Shown: positions 9,491 through 19,106 of the stretch, piece after piece
How positions within the stretch are numbered: position 1 is the first letter of the stretch
Layout: every line of letters starts with the position of its first letter
From: CAVWDI01 sp963753725
GTDB taxonomy: Bacteria > Chloroflexota > Anaerolineae > Anaerolineales > UBA4823
Assembly (NCBI GenBank): GCA_963753725.1
Contig: CAVWDI010000021.1
Span: 124,001 to 188,000 of the forward strand
DNA: 64,000 nucleotides
Reading direction: 5' to 3'
Program-made: the position numbers and the translations under genes
Notes under the pieces: generated by a model
Seen by the model: only the letters and a program-made list of their open reading frames with translations
Database searches by the model: none
Told to the model about the DNA's origin: nothing

Positions 9491-10759
9491 TCAAGTTAAG
9501 AGATTAGATCTCTGGGGGTAGATTTTACCCTTCTTGATCACATTCCCCACTAAATTGATCCCAAAACGGTAGCCCAGGTGCCGGTAATCCGGTACAGATA
9601 GTACCAGCAGGTCCGCCTGCTTACCGGGTTCGATCGATCCTATCTGGTCGCTGCGGTCGATGGCTGCCGCGGCATTTATCGTGCTGGCAGCGATCGCTTG
9701 AGCGGGGGTTAATCCCATGTAACGGCAGGCCAACGCCATGGCAAACTGCATACTCTCACACCAGGCCGTGCCAGGATTCAAGTCAGTCGCGATGGCCAAC
9801 AGACCGCCTGCTTTCAGGATTTCCTTGGCTGGCGTGTAATGATCCTCGGATAAACCGAACGGTGTACAGGGCAGCGCTACAGCTGCTGTATCGCTCCGGC
9901 AAAGCGCTTCAATATCCTCTGGGGTGGTCGCTACCAGATGGTCAGCCGAAACAGCGCCTAATTGCGCAGCCATGGCTGTCCCTCCCAGACTGTCGAACTC
10001 ATCTGCGTGTATCTTTATTGGAAAACCTAATTCCTTTGCCTTCTGTAGAATTGAGCGTGATTCCTCCAGGTTGAATGCCCCCGTTTCGCAAAAGACATCC
10101 ACGAAAGGCAGTGCCCGCTCGGCGGCGTTCTCCCGCCACCATTCCTTCAGTTCAGGGAGCATGTTTACCTTTACCAGGTCTGTGTATTCTCCCGACCGGC
10201 CATAATACTCCTGTGGAATGGCGTGTGCCCCCAGGAATGTCGGTACGATATCGATCTCTTCCTGCTCATCGAGGACGATCAGCGCACCCAGCATACGCAG
10301 TTCAGTTTCCGTCTGCAGCCCATAACCGGTTTTTACTTCCGCAGTTGTCGTCCCGTGCGCGAACATGCTCTGCAAGCGCGGGCGAGTTTCGACGATCATC
10401 TGCTCAAGGCTGGCAGCCCGTACTGCCCGAACACTGGACAGGATACCGCCCCCCTCATCCAATATTTCGAGATAAGTTTTTCCTTCCAGGCGCATTTCGA
10501 ACTCGGCTGCTCGATCCCCTACCCAGATGGCGTGAGTATGCGGATCGACAAGGCCCGGCATGACCACTTTTCCACTACAGTCAAAATACTCTTCGTCCGG
10601 ATACGCGCCTCTGAGTTCAGAAGTTATACCGACGGCTTGGATGCGTTCATTTTCGATCAATACCGCGCCATCAGGGATTATAGCCAGGTTCCCGAGCGCT
10701 TCACCGCGCTGCGGTCCGCCTGTCAGGGTCAGTAATTGTGATGCGGAGTGGAGTAGCAT
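9491..10759 (-). CDS. hutI: Imidazolonepropionase
   Basis: HutI hydrolyses 4-imidazolone-5-propionate to N-formimino-glutamate, the third step of histidine catabolism. The 422-residue protein is a full-length amidohydrolase with the metal motif DPHTHAIWVGDR at about residues 72-83, the TTTAEVKTGYGL substrate segment, the metal ligand in KIHADEFDSLGG, and ATDLNPGTAWCESMQ near the C-terminus. The other hut genes (hutH, hutU, hutG) are not in the window, so the pathway would have to be completed elsewhere. Confidence 0.93.
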   Translation of the reverse strand: MLLHSASQLLTLTGGPQRGEALGNLAIIPDGAVLIENERIQAVGITSELRGAYPDEEYFDCSGKVVMPGLVDPHTHAIWVGDRAAEFEMRLEGKTYLEILDEGGGILSSVRAVRAASLEQMIVETRPRLQSMFAHGTTTAEVKTGYGLQTETELRMLGALIVLDEQEEIDIVPTFLGAHAIPQEYYGRSGEYTDLVKVNMLPELKEWWRENAAERALPFVDVFCETGAFNLEESRSILQKAKELGFPIKIHADEFDSLGGTAMAAQLGAVSADHLVATTPEDIEALCRSDTAAVALPCTPFGLSEDHYTPAKEILKAGGLLAIATDLNPGTAWCESMQFAMALACRYMGLTPAQAIAASTINAAAAIDRSDQIGSIEPGKQADLLVLSVPDYRHLGYRFGINLVGNVIKKGKIYPQRSNLLT

Positions 10760-10981
10760 GATAAATAAATCTCTTGAAAGAGGGTCAGGGAAAATGATTA
10801 GGGGAAATGCATATATGCTGATAAAATTTTGAGGGTGGATTTAGTTAAAATTCTACCATCTAAACATGTTGAAATCTTTCGATTAACCTGCACAAACTTT
10901 TCCGGGATTGCCAGCAAATTTTATGGCACATCATTCGGGAGTAAAAACAATTTATAAATACGCCATGGTATCGGCTGGCAT

Positions 10982-11027
10982 CAGTGGATATACAGCTGGG
11001 ATCCATTTGGAGCGTTTATATCCGCTG
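10982..11027 (+). other. 5'-leader hairpin directly before the aspartase-like gene
   Basis: CAGTGGATATA (10982-10992) pairs with TATATCCGCTG (11017-11027) over 11 bp with one G-U pair and a 24-nt loop. The stem ends a few bases before the AAGGAG ribosome site of the lyase gene at 11043, so it could affect translation. No known riboswitch is recognised. Confidence 0.35.
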
Positions 11028-11042
11028 TAAAGGAGAAAAACC

Positions 11043-12477
11043 ATGAAAAGCTCGTTCAGGCAAGAACGCGATTCGCTGGGAGAACTGCCAGTTCCCAATA
11101 ATGCCTTTTTCGGCATCCACACTCAGCGCGCGCTTTATAACTTTCCCGTCTCCGGGCTGCGTCCCTGGCGGGCATTCATCTGGTCTATGGCTACCATCAA
11201 ACGCGCGGCAGCAGAAGTAAACCGCGAACTGGATTTATTAGATGAAAAAGTTTCCGATGCAATTGTCCGCTCTGCAGATGAAGTAGCAGACGGGTTATGG
11301 GATGATCAATTTGTCCTTGATCCCTTTCAAGCCGGCGCCGGGACCAGTCACAACATGAACACCAACGAGGTTATTGCCAACCGGGCGAACTCTTATCCTG
11401 GGCGGTGAACTTGGTGAATATATCGTTCACCCAAATGACCATGTCAATATGGCGCAATCGACCAACGACACCATCCCAACCGCTATTCGCCTGGGCGCAT
11501 TATGGCGTCTGGATGAACTGGTCTCGACCGTAAAAGGACTTTCCACTGCACTAGCCGATAAAGCGTTTGAATTTGACGATGTGCTCAAATCCGGACGAAC
11601 TCATCTGCAGGATGCTGTACCGCTGCGCTTGGGACAGGAGTTCGGCGCGTATTCTACGGCTGTACAACACGACCTGGAACGAATAATTCGCGCTGGGGAT
11701 GGACTGCGCCGTCTGGGTATTGGCGGTACCGCAGCGGGTACTGGCTTGAACGCTCATCCTGAATACCACACCCGCATGGTCCAAAAAATTTCCGAAATCA
11801 CGGGATTACAATTACAAACCTCGCCGGACCTTTTCGAGTTTATGCAGTCCATGGCAGATATCGTCGATTTTTCTGCTGCCCTGCGTACACTTGCAGTCAC
11901 TCTGACACGCATTGCAAACGACTTCCGCTTATTATCGTCCGGACCATCAACTGGACTGGATGAAATTCACCTGCCGCCGGTCCAGCCGGGCTCCAGCATC
12001 ATGCCCGGGAAAATAAACCCGGTAATGGCTGAAATGCTTAATATGGCCATGTACCACATACAGGGGAATGATTTAACAATTTCACTGGCGGCTCAAGCCG
12101 GGCAGCTTGAACTGAACGTCATGATGCCGGTCATCGCTCACAACCTGTTCGAGATGATGCAAATAACGATCGGCTCGGTAAATGCCTTCACCCGTAAATG
12201 TGTGCTGGGTGTGAAAGCCAACCATACCAAGGCCGGAAAATGGCTGGAGGGTAACCCGATCATCATTACCGCCCTTAATCCATTGATCGGCTACGCTGCA
12301 AGCGCTGATATTGTAAAAGAATCCATCACAAGCGGCATGACGGTGCGCCAGGTGGCGATACAAAAAGCTCAGGAAGGCGAACTTGTTCACCGCCATGAAC
12401 CGCGGTCGGTTACGGTTGAAGAGGTTCAGGCCGCGCTCAGTGACATACGCAGGTTGACTGAAGGTGGGATTAATTAA
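11043..12477 (+). CDS. Aspartate ammonia-lyase / class II fumarase family enzyme, one frameshift
   Basis: The AAGGAG ribosome site and ATG at 11043 start a protein of the aspartase/fumarase superfamily. It has ERDSLGELPVPNNAFFGIHT, then AGTSHNMNTNEVIANRAN, then after a frameshift GGELGEYIVHPNDHVNMAQS, and the catalytic signature loop GSSIMPGKINPVMAEM. The IHTQRA and QSTND variants look more like aspartase (L-aspartate to fumarate plus ammonia) than fumarase, but this is a judgement by eye. The frame changes at about 11385-11395, where one base too many separates NRAN from ILGGELG. Repaired length is about 478 residues, normal for the family. It sits near hutI, which would suit amino-acid use. 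Confidence 0.85.
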
Positions 12478-12478
12478 C

Positions 12479-12514
12479 ACAGGACTGTCGTAGATATTAC
12501 TGAGACAGTCCTGT
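12479..12514 (+). terminator. Terminator after the aspartase-like gene
   Basis: ACAGGACTGTC (12479-12489) and GACAGTCCTGT (12504-12514) form a perfect 11-bp stem with a 14-nt loop, starting 2 bp after the stop codon and followed by a short T run. It could also stop leftward transcription from the tRNA genes. Confidence 0.7.
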
Positions 12515-12520
12515 TTCAGG

Positions 12521-12592
12521 AGGCGACGACGGAACTCGAACCCGTGATCAGGGTGTTGCAGACCCTTGCCTTACCAGCTTGGCCACGTCGCC
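12521..12592 (-). tRNA. tRNA-Cys (GCA)
   Basis: Read on the minus strand, a 7-bp acceptor stem GGCGACG/CGTCGCC closes the cloverleaf. The anticodon loop is CTGCAAC with anticodon GCA, and the T arm contains GGTTCGAGT. The discriminator base is U, as expected for bacterial tRNA-Cys. CCA is not encoded. Confidence 0.95.
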
Positions 12593-12617
12593 CTGTAAAA
12601 AACGCTGAACCGAGATT

Positions 12618-12653
12618 AAAGATTGCTGATTGAAGGTCCAATCAGCAATCTTT
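12618..12653. terminator. Hairpin between the two tRNA genes
   Basis: AAAGATTGCTGATT (12618-12631) and AATCAGCAATCTTT (12640-12653) form a perfect 14-bp stem with an 8-nt loop. The better T tract (GGTTTTT) follows on the plus strand. On the minus strand it lies 23 bp after the end of tRNA-Gly, so it may process or end that transcript. Direction is uncertain. Confidence 0.6.
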
Positions 12654-12675
12654 GGTTTTTCCCATACTAGTTTAG

Positions 12676-12748
<73 letters not shown>

Positions 12749-12928
12749 ATTACTCGTGCCAGAGCGCCCCTATTTTACTTCACTTGATCTGACGTTGTCA
12801 AGCTAGCCTGGATTGGAAGGTCGCCCTTCAAGAGAGTTTAGGACTGTATCTTAGCCGGATTAAACAATTTTTTCCGATTTGGCCGATGAGTTTAATACCC
12901 TTTGAAAAATCCCTGATTTACACAGTCC

Positions 12929-13682
12929 TCAGTTTGAAAACAATAAATCCTTGATTTCCAACCAGGCTGGATCCCTGTTCTCGCACATACCATAGCGCAA
13001 TTTCCCATCCGACGACCAGGCTGCGTACTGGTTATCAATCCAGATGACAATGCCCAATGGTCCCACAGGACTAATTTTGGTTTCCAATACCGCTTCATCA
13101 TTAACCATAAAAATACAATGCTCCGCATTCCACTCCATTCCGTAGTGCTGCCATTCCGTCGGGTCAACAGTTAGAGAACGTGAATCCTGCCTGACAATTG
13201 AACTGGTTGAAGCGCGAATTTTTCGGGATACGCTGGGAATAATCAGCAGCGGCAGGAGCGGAAGACCCAAAGCGAGTTCTGAAAGACGACCAGGTTGGAG
13301 AACGAAATGTTGAAGCCAGCCAACCTTGAGCCGGCAGATCATCCCTCAGCGAGAGATAACCTGGGGGAGCCGCGAAAAAGAACCATGCCGCCTGAGGCAG
13401 AGTCGGCAGACGTAATCCCTTCAAGCCTGTTAATGTACCCATCGCGAATGGATCATTCCATAATCCAAAACCCCAGGTGCCTGGTATATATGGATGTGAT
13501 ACTCTCGCCTGGAGCTCAAATTTAATTCCTTCAGCCCACCTGAATCTGCTCCGTTTTAAATTGCTGTAATCATCTAACTGGGCAAGCCGGTAGCGGCCTC
13601 CCGCTCCATCAGGGATTCCCAGGCGCCATCCACCATTGGGCCTCGCAGCAATCCTGGCATCAGGCGTTTGGTTGGGTTTCAA
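12929..13682 (-). CDS. Hypothetical protein, possibly concanavalin/GH16-like fold, one frameshift
   Basis: Two overlapping minus-strand frames (13682-13164 and 13342-12929) read as one protein. The first half has Trp- and Gly-rich segments such as PYIPGTWGFGLWNDPF. The second half has EWQHYGMEWNAEHCIFMVND, reminiscent of the beta-sandwich of GH16/LamG-like carbohydrate-binding proteins, where a W-x-x-x-x-x-W-x-x-D core is common. I cannot name a family. The frame changes around 13305-13340, where GWLAS and GWLQHFVLQPG are read from nearly the same bases. No signal peptide is visible. It is convergent with nothing and lies between tRNA-Gly and a rightward operon. Confidence 0.55.
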
Positions 13683-13801
13683 GTTAAAGGATAGTCGTTA
13701 ATCATTCAATATTTAATAATAAATTTAATGTTAATTCTTAGGGATGAAGTATAATCCAGTAGCACGTTTACTAAAGACCCATTAATTTGACGAGGAGCAC
13801 A

Positions 13802-14443
13802 ATGGAGATTACCTGGTACGGACACTCCTGTTTCCGGCTGACAGAACGCGGGATGGCAACCGTGGTTACTGATCCTTTCGACCACACGCTAACCGGTTAT
13901 AAACCTCTGAAACTTAAAGCGAACATTGTAACCGCCAGTCACGATTTACCCTCCCACAACAATATAGATGCGGTTAAAGGGTATTCCCATTTCTTAACCG
14001 GTCCGGGAGAATACGAAATTGGGGGTGTTTTTATTACCGGCGTACGTCCCAGGGGTCAAAAAGGCACAACCCAAGAAACGCCCAACACACTGTATGTTTT
14101 TGATTACGATAAAGTCATTGTAGCTCATCTGGGCAACTTAACAAAGGTGCCCAATCAGACAGATATTGAAGCGCTGGGGAATGTGCACATCGCGCTTGTT
14201 CCAGTCGGTGGCGGAGAAGGATTAACTGCCTCAAAAGCAGTTGAAGTGGTCAGCATTCTTGAGCCGGGTATCATCATACCCATGAATTTCGACACGCCTG
14301 CCGCCAGCCATGATCTCACCCCGGTTTCAAAATTCCTCAAGGAAATGGGAGTGGGGAATATCGAGAGCCAACCATCCCTCAAAATCACACGTGCGATCAC
14401 CCCCGGAGAAATAAGTGTGGTTGTTTTGGATTACCAGGCGTAA
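13802..14443 (+). CDS. Metallo-beta-lactamase-fold hydrolase (UlaG/YtkL-like)
   Basis: The chosen start ATG at 13802 has a GAGGAG ribosome site 7 nt upstream and gives MEITWYGHSCFRL, the typical N-terminus of this family. Instead of the classical HxHxDH motif the chain shows TASHDLPSHNNIDA, which keeps a partial metal site, and later VIVAHLGNL. The family is annotated as metal-dependent hydrolase, with a known member acting on L-ascorbate-6-phosphate. The substrate here is unknown. It begins a run of five closely spaced rightward genes ending at 17393. Confidence 0.8.
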   Translation: MEITWYGHSCFRLTERGMATVVTDPFDHTLTGYKPLKLKANIVTASHDLPSHNNIDAVKGYSHFLTGPGEYEIGGVFITGVRPRGQKGTTQETPNTLYVFDYDKVIVAHLGNLTKVPNQTDIEALGNVHIALVPVGGGEGLTASKAVEVVSILEPGIIIPMNFDTPAASHDLTPVSKFLKEMGVGNIESQPSLKITRAITPGEISVVVLDYQA

Positions 14444-14470
14444 ATTCCCACTCCGGACAGGAGGGTTCTT

Positions 14471-14773
14471 TTGGCAATAAAACTTATTCTTACGTGGGAC
14501 ATTCTCCCCGGCCAAGAGCAAAAATACTTTGAATTTGTGGTGCGCGATTTCATCCCAGGGATGCAGCATTTGGGAATGGAACCCAGCGATGCCTGGTTTA
14601 CCATGTACGGTGACCAACCCCAAATCATGGCGGCAGCCCAAATGTCCGACATTACTTCTCTGGAAGACGCCCTAGAATCCAGTGACTGGGAGCAATTAAC
14701 CGAACGTTTGTTGGAATATGTAGAAAATTTTAAATACAAGGTAGTCGAAGCGCGCAGCGGCTTTCAGATGTAA
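14471..14773 (+). CDS. Conserved hypothetical protein, probable dimeric alpha/beta-barrel
   Basis: A 100-residue soluble protein starting with TTG at 14471 behind a CAGGAGGG ribosome site. The pattern of LILTWDILPGQEQKYFEFV, then a helix and strand and repeat, resembles small dimeric alpha-beta barrel (NIPSNAP/ABM-like) proteins, but I cannot name the family firmly. It overlaps mutY by one base (TAATG), implying translational coupling. Confidence 0.6.
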   Translation: MAIKLILTWDILPGQEQKYFEFVVRDFIPGMQHLGMEPSDAWFTMYGDQPQIMAAAQMSDITSLEDALESSDWEQLTERLLEYVENFKYKVVEARSGFQM

Positions 14774-15843
14774 TGGGATCGAGCCTTTCACAACTCCTTC
14801 TCATCTGGTATTCAACCCACGCCCGGGTACTTCCATGGAGAGAAAATCCGATTCCATATTGGGTGTGGGTATCAGAAATCATGCTCCAGCAGACACGGGT
14901 GGGTACAGTCCTTCCATATTTCAAGCGCTGGATAAGCCGCTTTCCATCGATACATGCACTGGCTTTTGCTTCACAACAAGAGGTGCTCTCAGAATGGGAG
15001 GGACTTGGATATTACAGCCGCGCTCGCAACCTGCATCTTGCCACCCAAATTGTGATGTCCCAATATAACGGCGCACTGCCCGACCAACCCGCACTTTTAA
15101 TAAACCTTCCCGGCATTGGATCCTACACTGCCGCGGCAATCGCTTCCATTGCGTACGGCCTGGATATCCCGGCTGTGGATGGGAACGTTCGCCGGGTACT
15201 GTCGCGAGTATTTGATATTGCCACGCCGGTCAGGACTTCGGAAGGCGATCGAATCTTCATGAAACTGGCTGAAGACAACCTGCCGCGAGGCAGCGCGGGA
15301 GACTACAACCAGGCTTTGATGGACCTGGGGGCATCCGTTTGTACACCGCGAGCCCCTCACTGCCCCAATTGTCCCCTGACCAACTTCTGCCTTTCATATA
15401 AAAAAGGGAACCAGGAACACAGACCGGTCATTTTACCAAAAAACACTGTCCCTCATTACACCGCGGCCTCAGCAGTGATCGAAAAAAGTTCACAAGTATT
15501 AATCAAACAGCGGCCTGAGAATGGTCTGCTGGGTGGTATGTGGGAATTCCCTGGCGGGAAAATTCATCCTGAAGAGAGCCCGACCTCAAGCGTCCAGCGC
15601 CAGATATATCAAGAATTGGGGGTAGGCATAGATATTGGCGAAAAGTTGGGCGTCTATAAACACACCTACACTCACTTTCGTGAAACTCGTTTTGCCTTCC
15701 TCTGCAAGCTTTCGAACGGTAAAATACCTCAACTTGGGTCAAACAAAAGTATGAACTGGGTAGCAACTGACCTATTAGGAAATTATCCTATGGGAAAAAT
15801 CGACCGGCAGATTGCCAACAATCTGATATCGAGGCGGAACTAA
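14773..15843 (+). CDS. mutY: A/G-specific adenine DNA glycosylase
   Basis: MutY removes adenine mispaired with 8-oxoguanine. The 356-residue protein has the helix-hairpin-helix LPGIGSYTAAAIASIAYG, the catalytic Asp region in IPAVDGNVRRVLSR, and the 4Fe-4S ligand pattern C-x6-C-x2-C-x5-C at CTPRAPHCPNC-PLTNFC. A C-terminal NUDIX-like domain (WEFPGGKIHPEESP, then QIYQELG) recognises 8-oxoG. All features match a full-length enzyme. It starts on the last base of the preceding stop codon. Confidence 0.95.
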   Translation: MGSSLSQLLLIWYSTHARVLPWRENPIPYWVWVSEIMLQQTRVGTVLPYFKRWISRFPSIHALAFASQQEVLSEWEGLGYYSRARNLHLATQIVMSQYNGALPDQPALLINLPGIGSYTAAAIASIAYGLDIPAVDGNVRRVLSRVFDIATPVRTSEGDRIFMKLAEDNLPRGSAGDYNQALMDLGASVCTPRAPHCPNCPLTNFCLSYKKGNQEHRPVILPKNTVPHYTAASAVIEKSSQVLIKQRPENGLLGGMWEFPGGKIHPEESPTSSVQRQIYQELGVGIDIGEKLGVYKHTYTHFRETRFAFLCKLSNGKIPQLGSNKSMNWVATDLLGNYPMGKIDRQIANNLISRRN

Positions 15844-16950
15844 GTGAACTTCATCATTGATGCTCATCAGGATTTGGCCTGGAACATGCACGTTTATAAC
15901 AGGGATTACACACGCTCAGTTTCGGAAACGCGCCAGATGGAGGTAGGTACGCAGGTTCCAAAAATGAATGGGGACACCCTGCTGGGATGGCCTGAATATC
16001 AAGTTGGAAGGATAGCTTTGATCATCGCGACATTATTCGCGTTACCCCTGCGCAAAAAACATGGGGTTGCGGAGGAAAATTGCTACGCCGATGTTAACCA
16101 GGCATATAATCTCTATAGTAAACAACTCGATTCTTATCACCGCCTGGTAAATGATCACCCGGATAAATTTAAACTGATCTCCTCACAGAGTCAATTAGGC
16201 GAATTGGTTTCAGACTGGACTGCCCAAAGTGAAGGGAGCGAAACTGAAAATGAAATCCCGGTCGGAATTATCCCGTCGATTGAAGGCGCCGAATGCATTC
16301 GCCATCCTTCAGAACTTGAGCAGTGGTGGAGCAGAGGTGTACGGTTGATCGGCCTGGCCTGGGCAGGCAACCTCTACTGCGGAGGTACGAATGAACCAGG
16401 GCCGCTTTCACCGCTGGGATACGAACTGCTTGAAACGATGGCGGAATTTGGGTATATACTGGATATAAGCCATATGGATGAACAGGCGGCGCTGGGTGCA
16501 TTAGACTACTATCCGGGTCAAATTGTGGCCTCACACAGCAATGTGTCCGCCTTATTGAAGGGCTATGATGGAAACCGGCATCTGTCTGAGGACGTGATCA
16601 GAAAGCTTATTGAAAGAGATGCCGTAATCGGTACTATTCCTTTTAATCAATTTTTACTCAACGGATGGAAAATCGGCGACAAACGCGAGGCCGTTAACCT
16701 GGAACATTACACCGCTCATATCGATTACATCTGCCAATTAGCCGGTGACACAACCCATGTCGCCATAGGCAGCGACTTCGATGGAGGCTTCGGGCTCCAA
16801 TCCGTTCCAGATGGGATTGATTCTATCGCTGATCTGGGTAAAATTGTTCCTATCCTGTCCGAAAAGGGTTACTCCGAATTCGATATCGATAATATTATGT
16901 CAAAGAATTGGCTTGAGCGCTTGAACAGGGCACTTCCAGAAATATTATGA
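15844..16950 (+). CDS. Membrane dipeptidase family (M19) peptidase
   Basis: A 368-residue zinc dipeptidase of family M19, starting at GTG directly after the mutY stop. The HxD metal ligands are in FIIDAHQDLAWNM, the bridging Glu in IIPSIEGAECI, and later His ligands in ILDISHMDEQA and IVASHSNVSAL. The signature VAIGSDFDGGFG is near the C-terminus. Family members hydrolyse dipeptides. No signal peptide is present, so it is probably cytoplasmic. The GTG start is supported by the immediate junction and the conserved N-terminus. Confidence 0.9.
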   Translation: MNFIIDAHQDLAWNMHVYNRDYTRSVSETRQMEVGTQVPKMNGDTLLGWPEYQVGRIALIIATLFALPLRKKHGVAEENCYADVNQAYNLYSKQLDSYHRLVNDHPDKFKLISSQSQLGELVSDWTAQSEGSETENEIPVGIIPSIEGAECIRHPSELEQWWSRGVRLIGLAWAGNLYCGGTNEPGPLSPLGYELLETMAEFGYILDISHMDEQAALGALDYYPGQIVASHSNVSALLKGYDGNRHLSEDVIRKLIERDAVIGTIPFNQFLLNGWKIGDKREAVNLEHYTAHIDYICQLAGDTTHVAIGSDFDGGFGLQSVPDGIDSIADLGKIVPILSEKGYSEFDIDNIMSKNWLERLNRALPEIL

Positions 16951-17393
16951 ATCGCAAGAACAACCGCCGAGATTACCGGCAGCTGCGAATACGTATCGGA
17001 TTGGGATTTGTATTTATAGGCTTGACCGTTTTCCTGATGGGAGTGAATCCCGGGATTTTCGGATTGGACCGCAGTCCAGTGATCGGATTCGTCCAAATCG
17101 CGGTTTTCCTGGTCGGGTTAGGGCTGATCAGTCTGGGTGGGTATATTACGCTCAACACCCTGTGGAATGGAAAACAAAAATCAATCGTCGCTGATATCGG
17201 CTTCCGGCTTGTAAGCACTGGTTTCGTAATCGCTGTTGCAGCCGGATTGGCGGATATCTTTGGTCTTGGAAACCACCCATTTCCCCAGGTGCCTGTGTTC
17301 GGTCCCTGGCAGGCAGCCGGAGTCATTATCGGGGAGGTGATCATCGCCATTGGTTTCTTAATGCTCATCCCCTGGCCGAGAAAGAGTGATTAA
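16947..17393 (+). CDS. Hypothetical membrane protein, four TM segments
   Basis: This 148-residue protein has four predicted membrane helices, starting around IGLGFVFIGLTVFLMGV, and a short basic N-terminus. It overlaps the M19 peptidase gene by 4 nt (ATGA). No family is recognised. It is the last gene of the run and is followed by a strong terminator. Confidence 0.7.
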   Translation: MNRKNNRRDYRQLRIRIGLGFVFIGLTVFLMGVNPGIFGLDRSPVIGFVQIAVFLVGLGLISLGGYITLNTLWNGKQKSIVADIGFRLVSTGFVIAVAAGLADIFGLGNHPFPQVPVFGPWQAAGVIIGEVIIAIGFLMLIPWPRKSD

Positions 17394-17440
17394 ACTTTGC
17401 TTGGTCTAGGTCAGTTTCTTAAAATAGGGTATCCACGAAT

Positions 17441-17468
17441 AAAAAATCCCACGTAAGCGGGATTTTTT
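17441..17468 (+). terminator. Rho-independent terminator, probably bidirectional
   Basis: AAAAAATCCC (17441-17450) and GGGATTTTTT (17459-17468) pair perfectly around an 8-nt loop, with T runs on both strands. It ends the mutY operon and may also stop the leftward flavoprotein gene. Confidence 0.85.
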
Positions 17469-17544
17469 ATTTTGATCTGACCAATGTGGCCAATTGATTA
17501 TTCTTCCAGTTACATCATCTTATCTTTCTCGCAGGAAGACACTC

Positions 17545-18906
17545 CTAATCACCAGGCGCTGTTTCCCTGCCAATTGCCGCCAACATCTCCTCATTTGACT
17601 TCATCTTGTAAGCTTCTAACCCCAATTTCTGGGCTTCTTCCACTTCAGCTTCTTCCAGCTTTTTTATGTCCTCTTTCGTCACCACCGCATCAAAGTTCTC
17701 TCTGAGTACCTTTTCCAGCTTCTCAATGACCTCGCCAGTATCATTTACCGGCGCTTGTTTTTCTAAATATTGGGACAACGCCGCGGCTCCATTCTCGCCA
17801 TCCTTGCGAGCTACACCCACCAACCCACTGCTGGCTTCACGCGACCAACCTGACACGAATACACCTTCGACCGGTTCTTCAGCTTCATGATTGTACGCCT
17901 CGAATGAAACATCTTTCACCGGGTACTCTGGTTCGGGGTGCTTCACAAATTCGTTCCATTGAACGGGCAGACCGAATCCATCATCAACCTTGTCGCCGAT
18001 GCAAAATACTACCGTATCCACATCCAGAATACGTTTCGTTTCCAGCCCGCGCGCCTTGGTGTCTCCATTACGCGGCACCAGTTTGGTGTCCTCCACTTCC
18101 AGTCCGATCACATTCCCATCCTCATCACCAATGATCCGGCAGGGTGAGGAAAGGAATTGAAACAGGAACCGTGATTCTGAAACTGGCTCTTTCGCCTTTG
18201 GCAGCGCGGAAAGAATAAAGTCTTTAGCCGCCTGTGGATCCTGGTCGACTGCTTGCATGCGCTCCTTTACCCTTTCGATTTCCGTCTCCAACGCCGCCTG
18301 GTCAAGGTTGTTTGCTACGTTCTCCATCTCCTTCTTGGTGAACTTTACTTCCTGCGGTCCGCGTCGTGCAACTGCCACCACTTCATCGACTTTCAAATCG
18401 CGGATCGCCCAATGGGCTATATCGATCATCACATTGCCGACTCCGATCAATGCTACTCTATCTCCGATTAAAAACGGTTGGGTGCTGAAGGGCGGCAGCC
18501 GGTTGTAATGATAGACAATATCTTTTGCGTGGTAAACGCCGTTCAAATCCTCGCCTGGAAGCCCTAACCATTTGGTCCCCTGGGCTCCAACGGCAACCAT
18601 AATCGCCTGGAAACCCATCTCTCGCAGGTCTTCCAGGCTCAATCCAGAATCCTGGCCAACCATCACATTTCCGTAGTAATTAATTTCGGGCAATTCTAAA
18701 ATCTTCCGGAACTGCTTTCGTAAACCCTGTTTCATTTTATGCTTGGAGTGATAAATCCCGTATTCCGCCAGACCCCCCGGTTTTATATCCCGGTTAATCA
18801 AAGCCACTCGAACACCGTTGGCTGCCAGTTGTTTGGCAGCGTAAAGCCCTGCTGGTCCTGCGCCTATAACAGCTGCAACTTTATTCAAATTTTGGTTGTT
18901 TCCCAT
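17545..18906 (-). CDS. FAD/NADP-dependent oxidoreductase, FprA/GltD-like
   Basis: The FAD-binding Rossmann motif AAVIGAGPAGLYAAKQLA is near the N-terminus, followed by INRDIKPGGLAEYGI, the GltD/adrenodoxin-reductase signature. The NADP site is VALIGVGNVMIDIAHWA, and the C-terminal GVFVSGWSREASSGLVGVA closes the FAD site. The family passes electrons between NADPH and ferredoxin or serves as a glutamate-synthase-type small subunit. No FeS N-domain or gltB is nearby, so a ferredoxin-NADP reductase is the better guess. I chose ATG at 18906 because a GGAGGG site sits 4 nt upstream of it; an upstream ATG at 18936 has no such site. Confidence 0.82.
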   Translation of the reverse strand: MGNNQNLNKVAAVIGAGPAGLYAAKQLAANGVRVALINRDIKPGGLAEYGIYHSKHKMKQGLRKQFRKILELPEINYYGNVMVGQDSGLSLEDLREMGFQAIMVAVGAQGTKWLGLPGEDLNGVYHAKDIVYHYNRLPPFSTQPFLIGDRVALIGVGNVMIDIAHWAIRDLKVDEVVAVARRGPQEVKFTKKEMENVANNLDQAALETEIERVKERMQAVDQDPQAAKDFILSALPKAKEPVSESRFLFQFLSSPCRIIGDEDGNVIGLEVEDTKLVPRNGDTKARGLETKRILDVDTVVFCIGDKVDDGFGLPVQWNEFVKHPEPEYPVKDVSFEAYNHEAEEPVEGVFVSGWSREASSGLVGVARKDGENGAAALSQYLEKQAPVNDTGEVIEKLEKVLRENFDAVVTKEDIKKLEEAEVEEAQKLGLEAYKMKSNEEMLAAIGRETAPGD

Positions 18907-19106
18907 TAGTCCCTCCGGAGTAGTTTTTTTACACATAATGATCCCAGAACAACTTGATGATTATATATAAAGTAAAACTTTCTAGCAAGTGAAAAATGTC
19001 ACAAAAAAGCTTGAACCGTGACATATTTGTCGCTTAGTTGTGCAGATATCCACACAATTTCGCTCCGGTATATCCAAACTCAGGACTTTATGCTAATATT
19101 CTACGC

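Noticed and set aside
10075..10735. Overlapping plus-strand ORFs of 162 and 170 codons
   Set aside because: Both are antisense to hutI, which is complete and well conserved.
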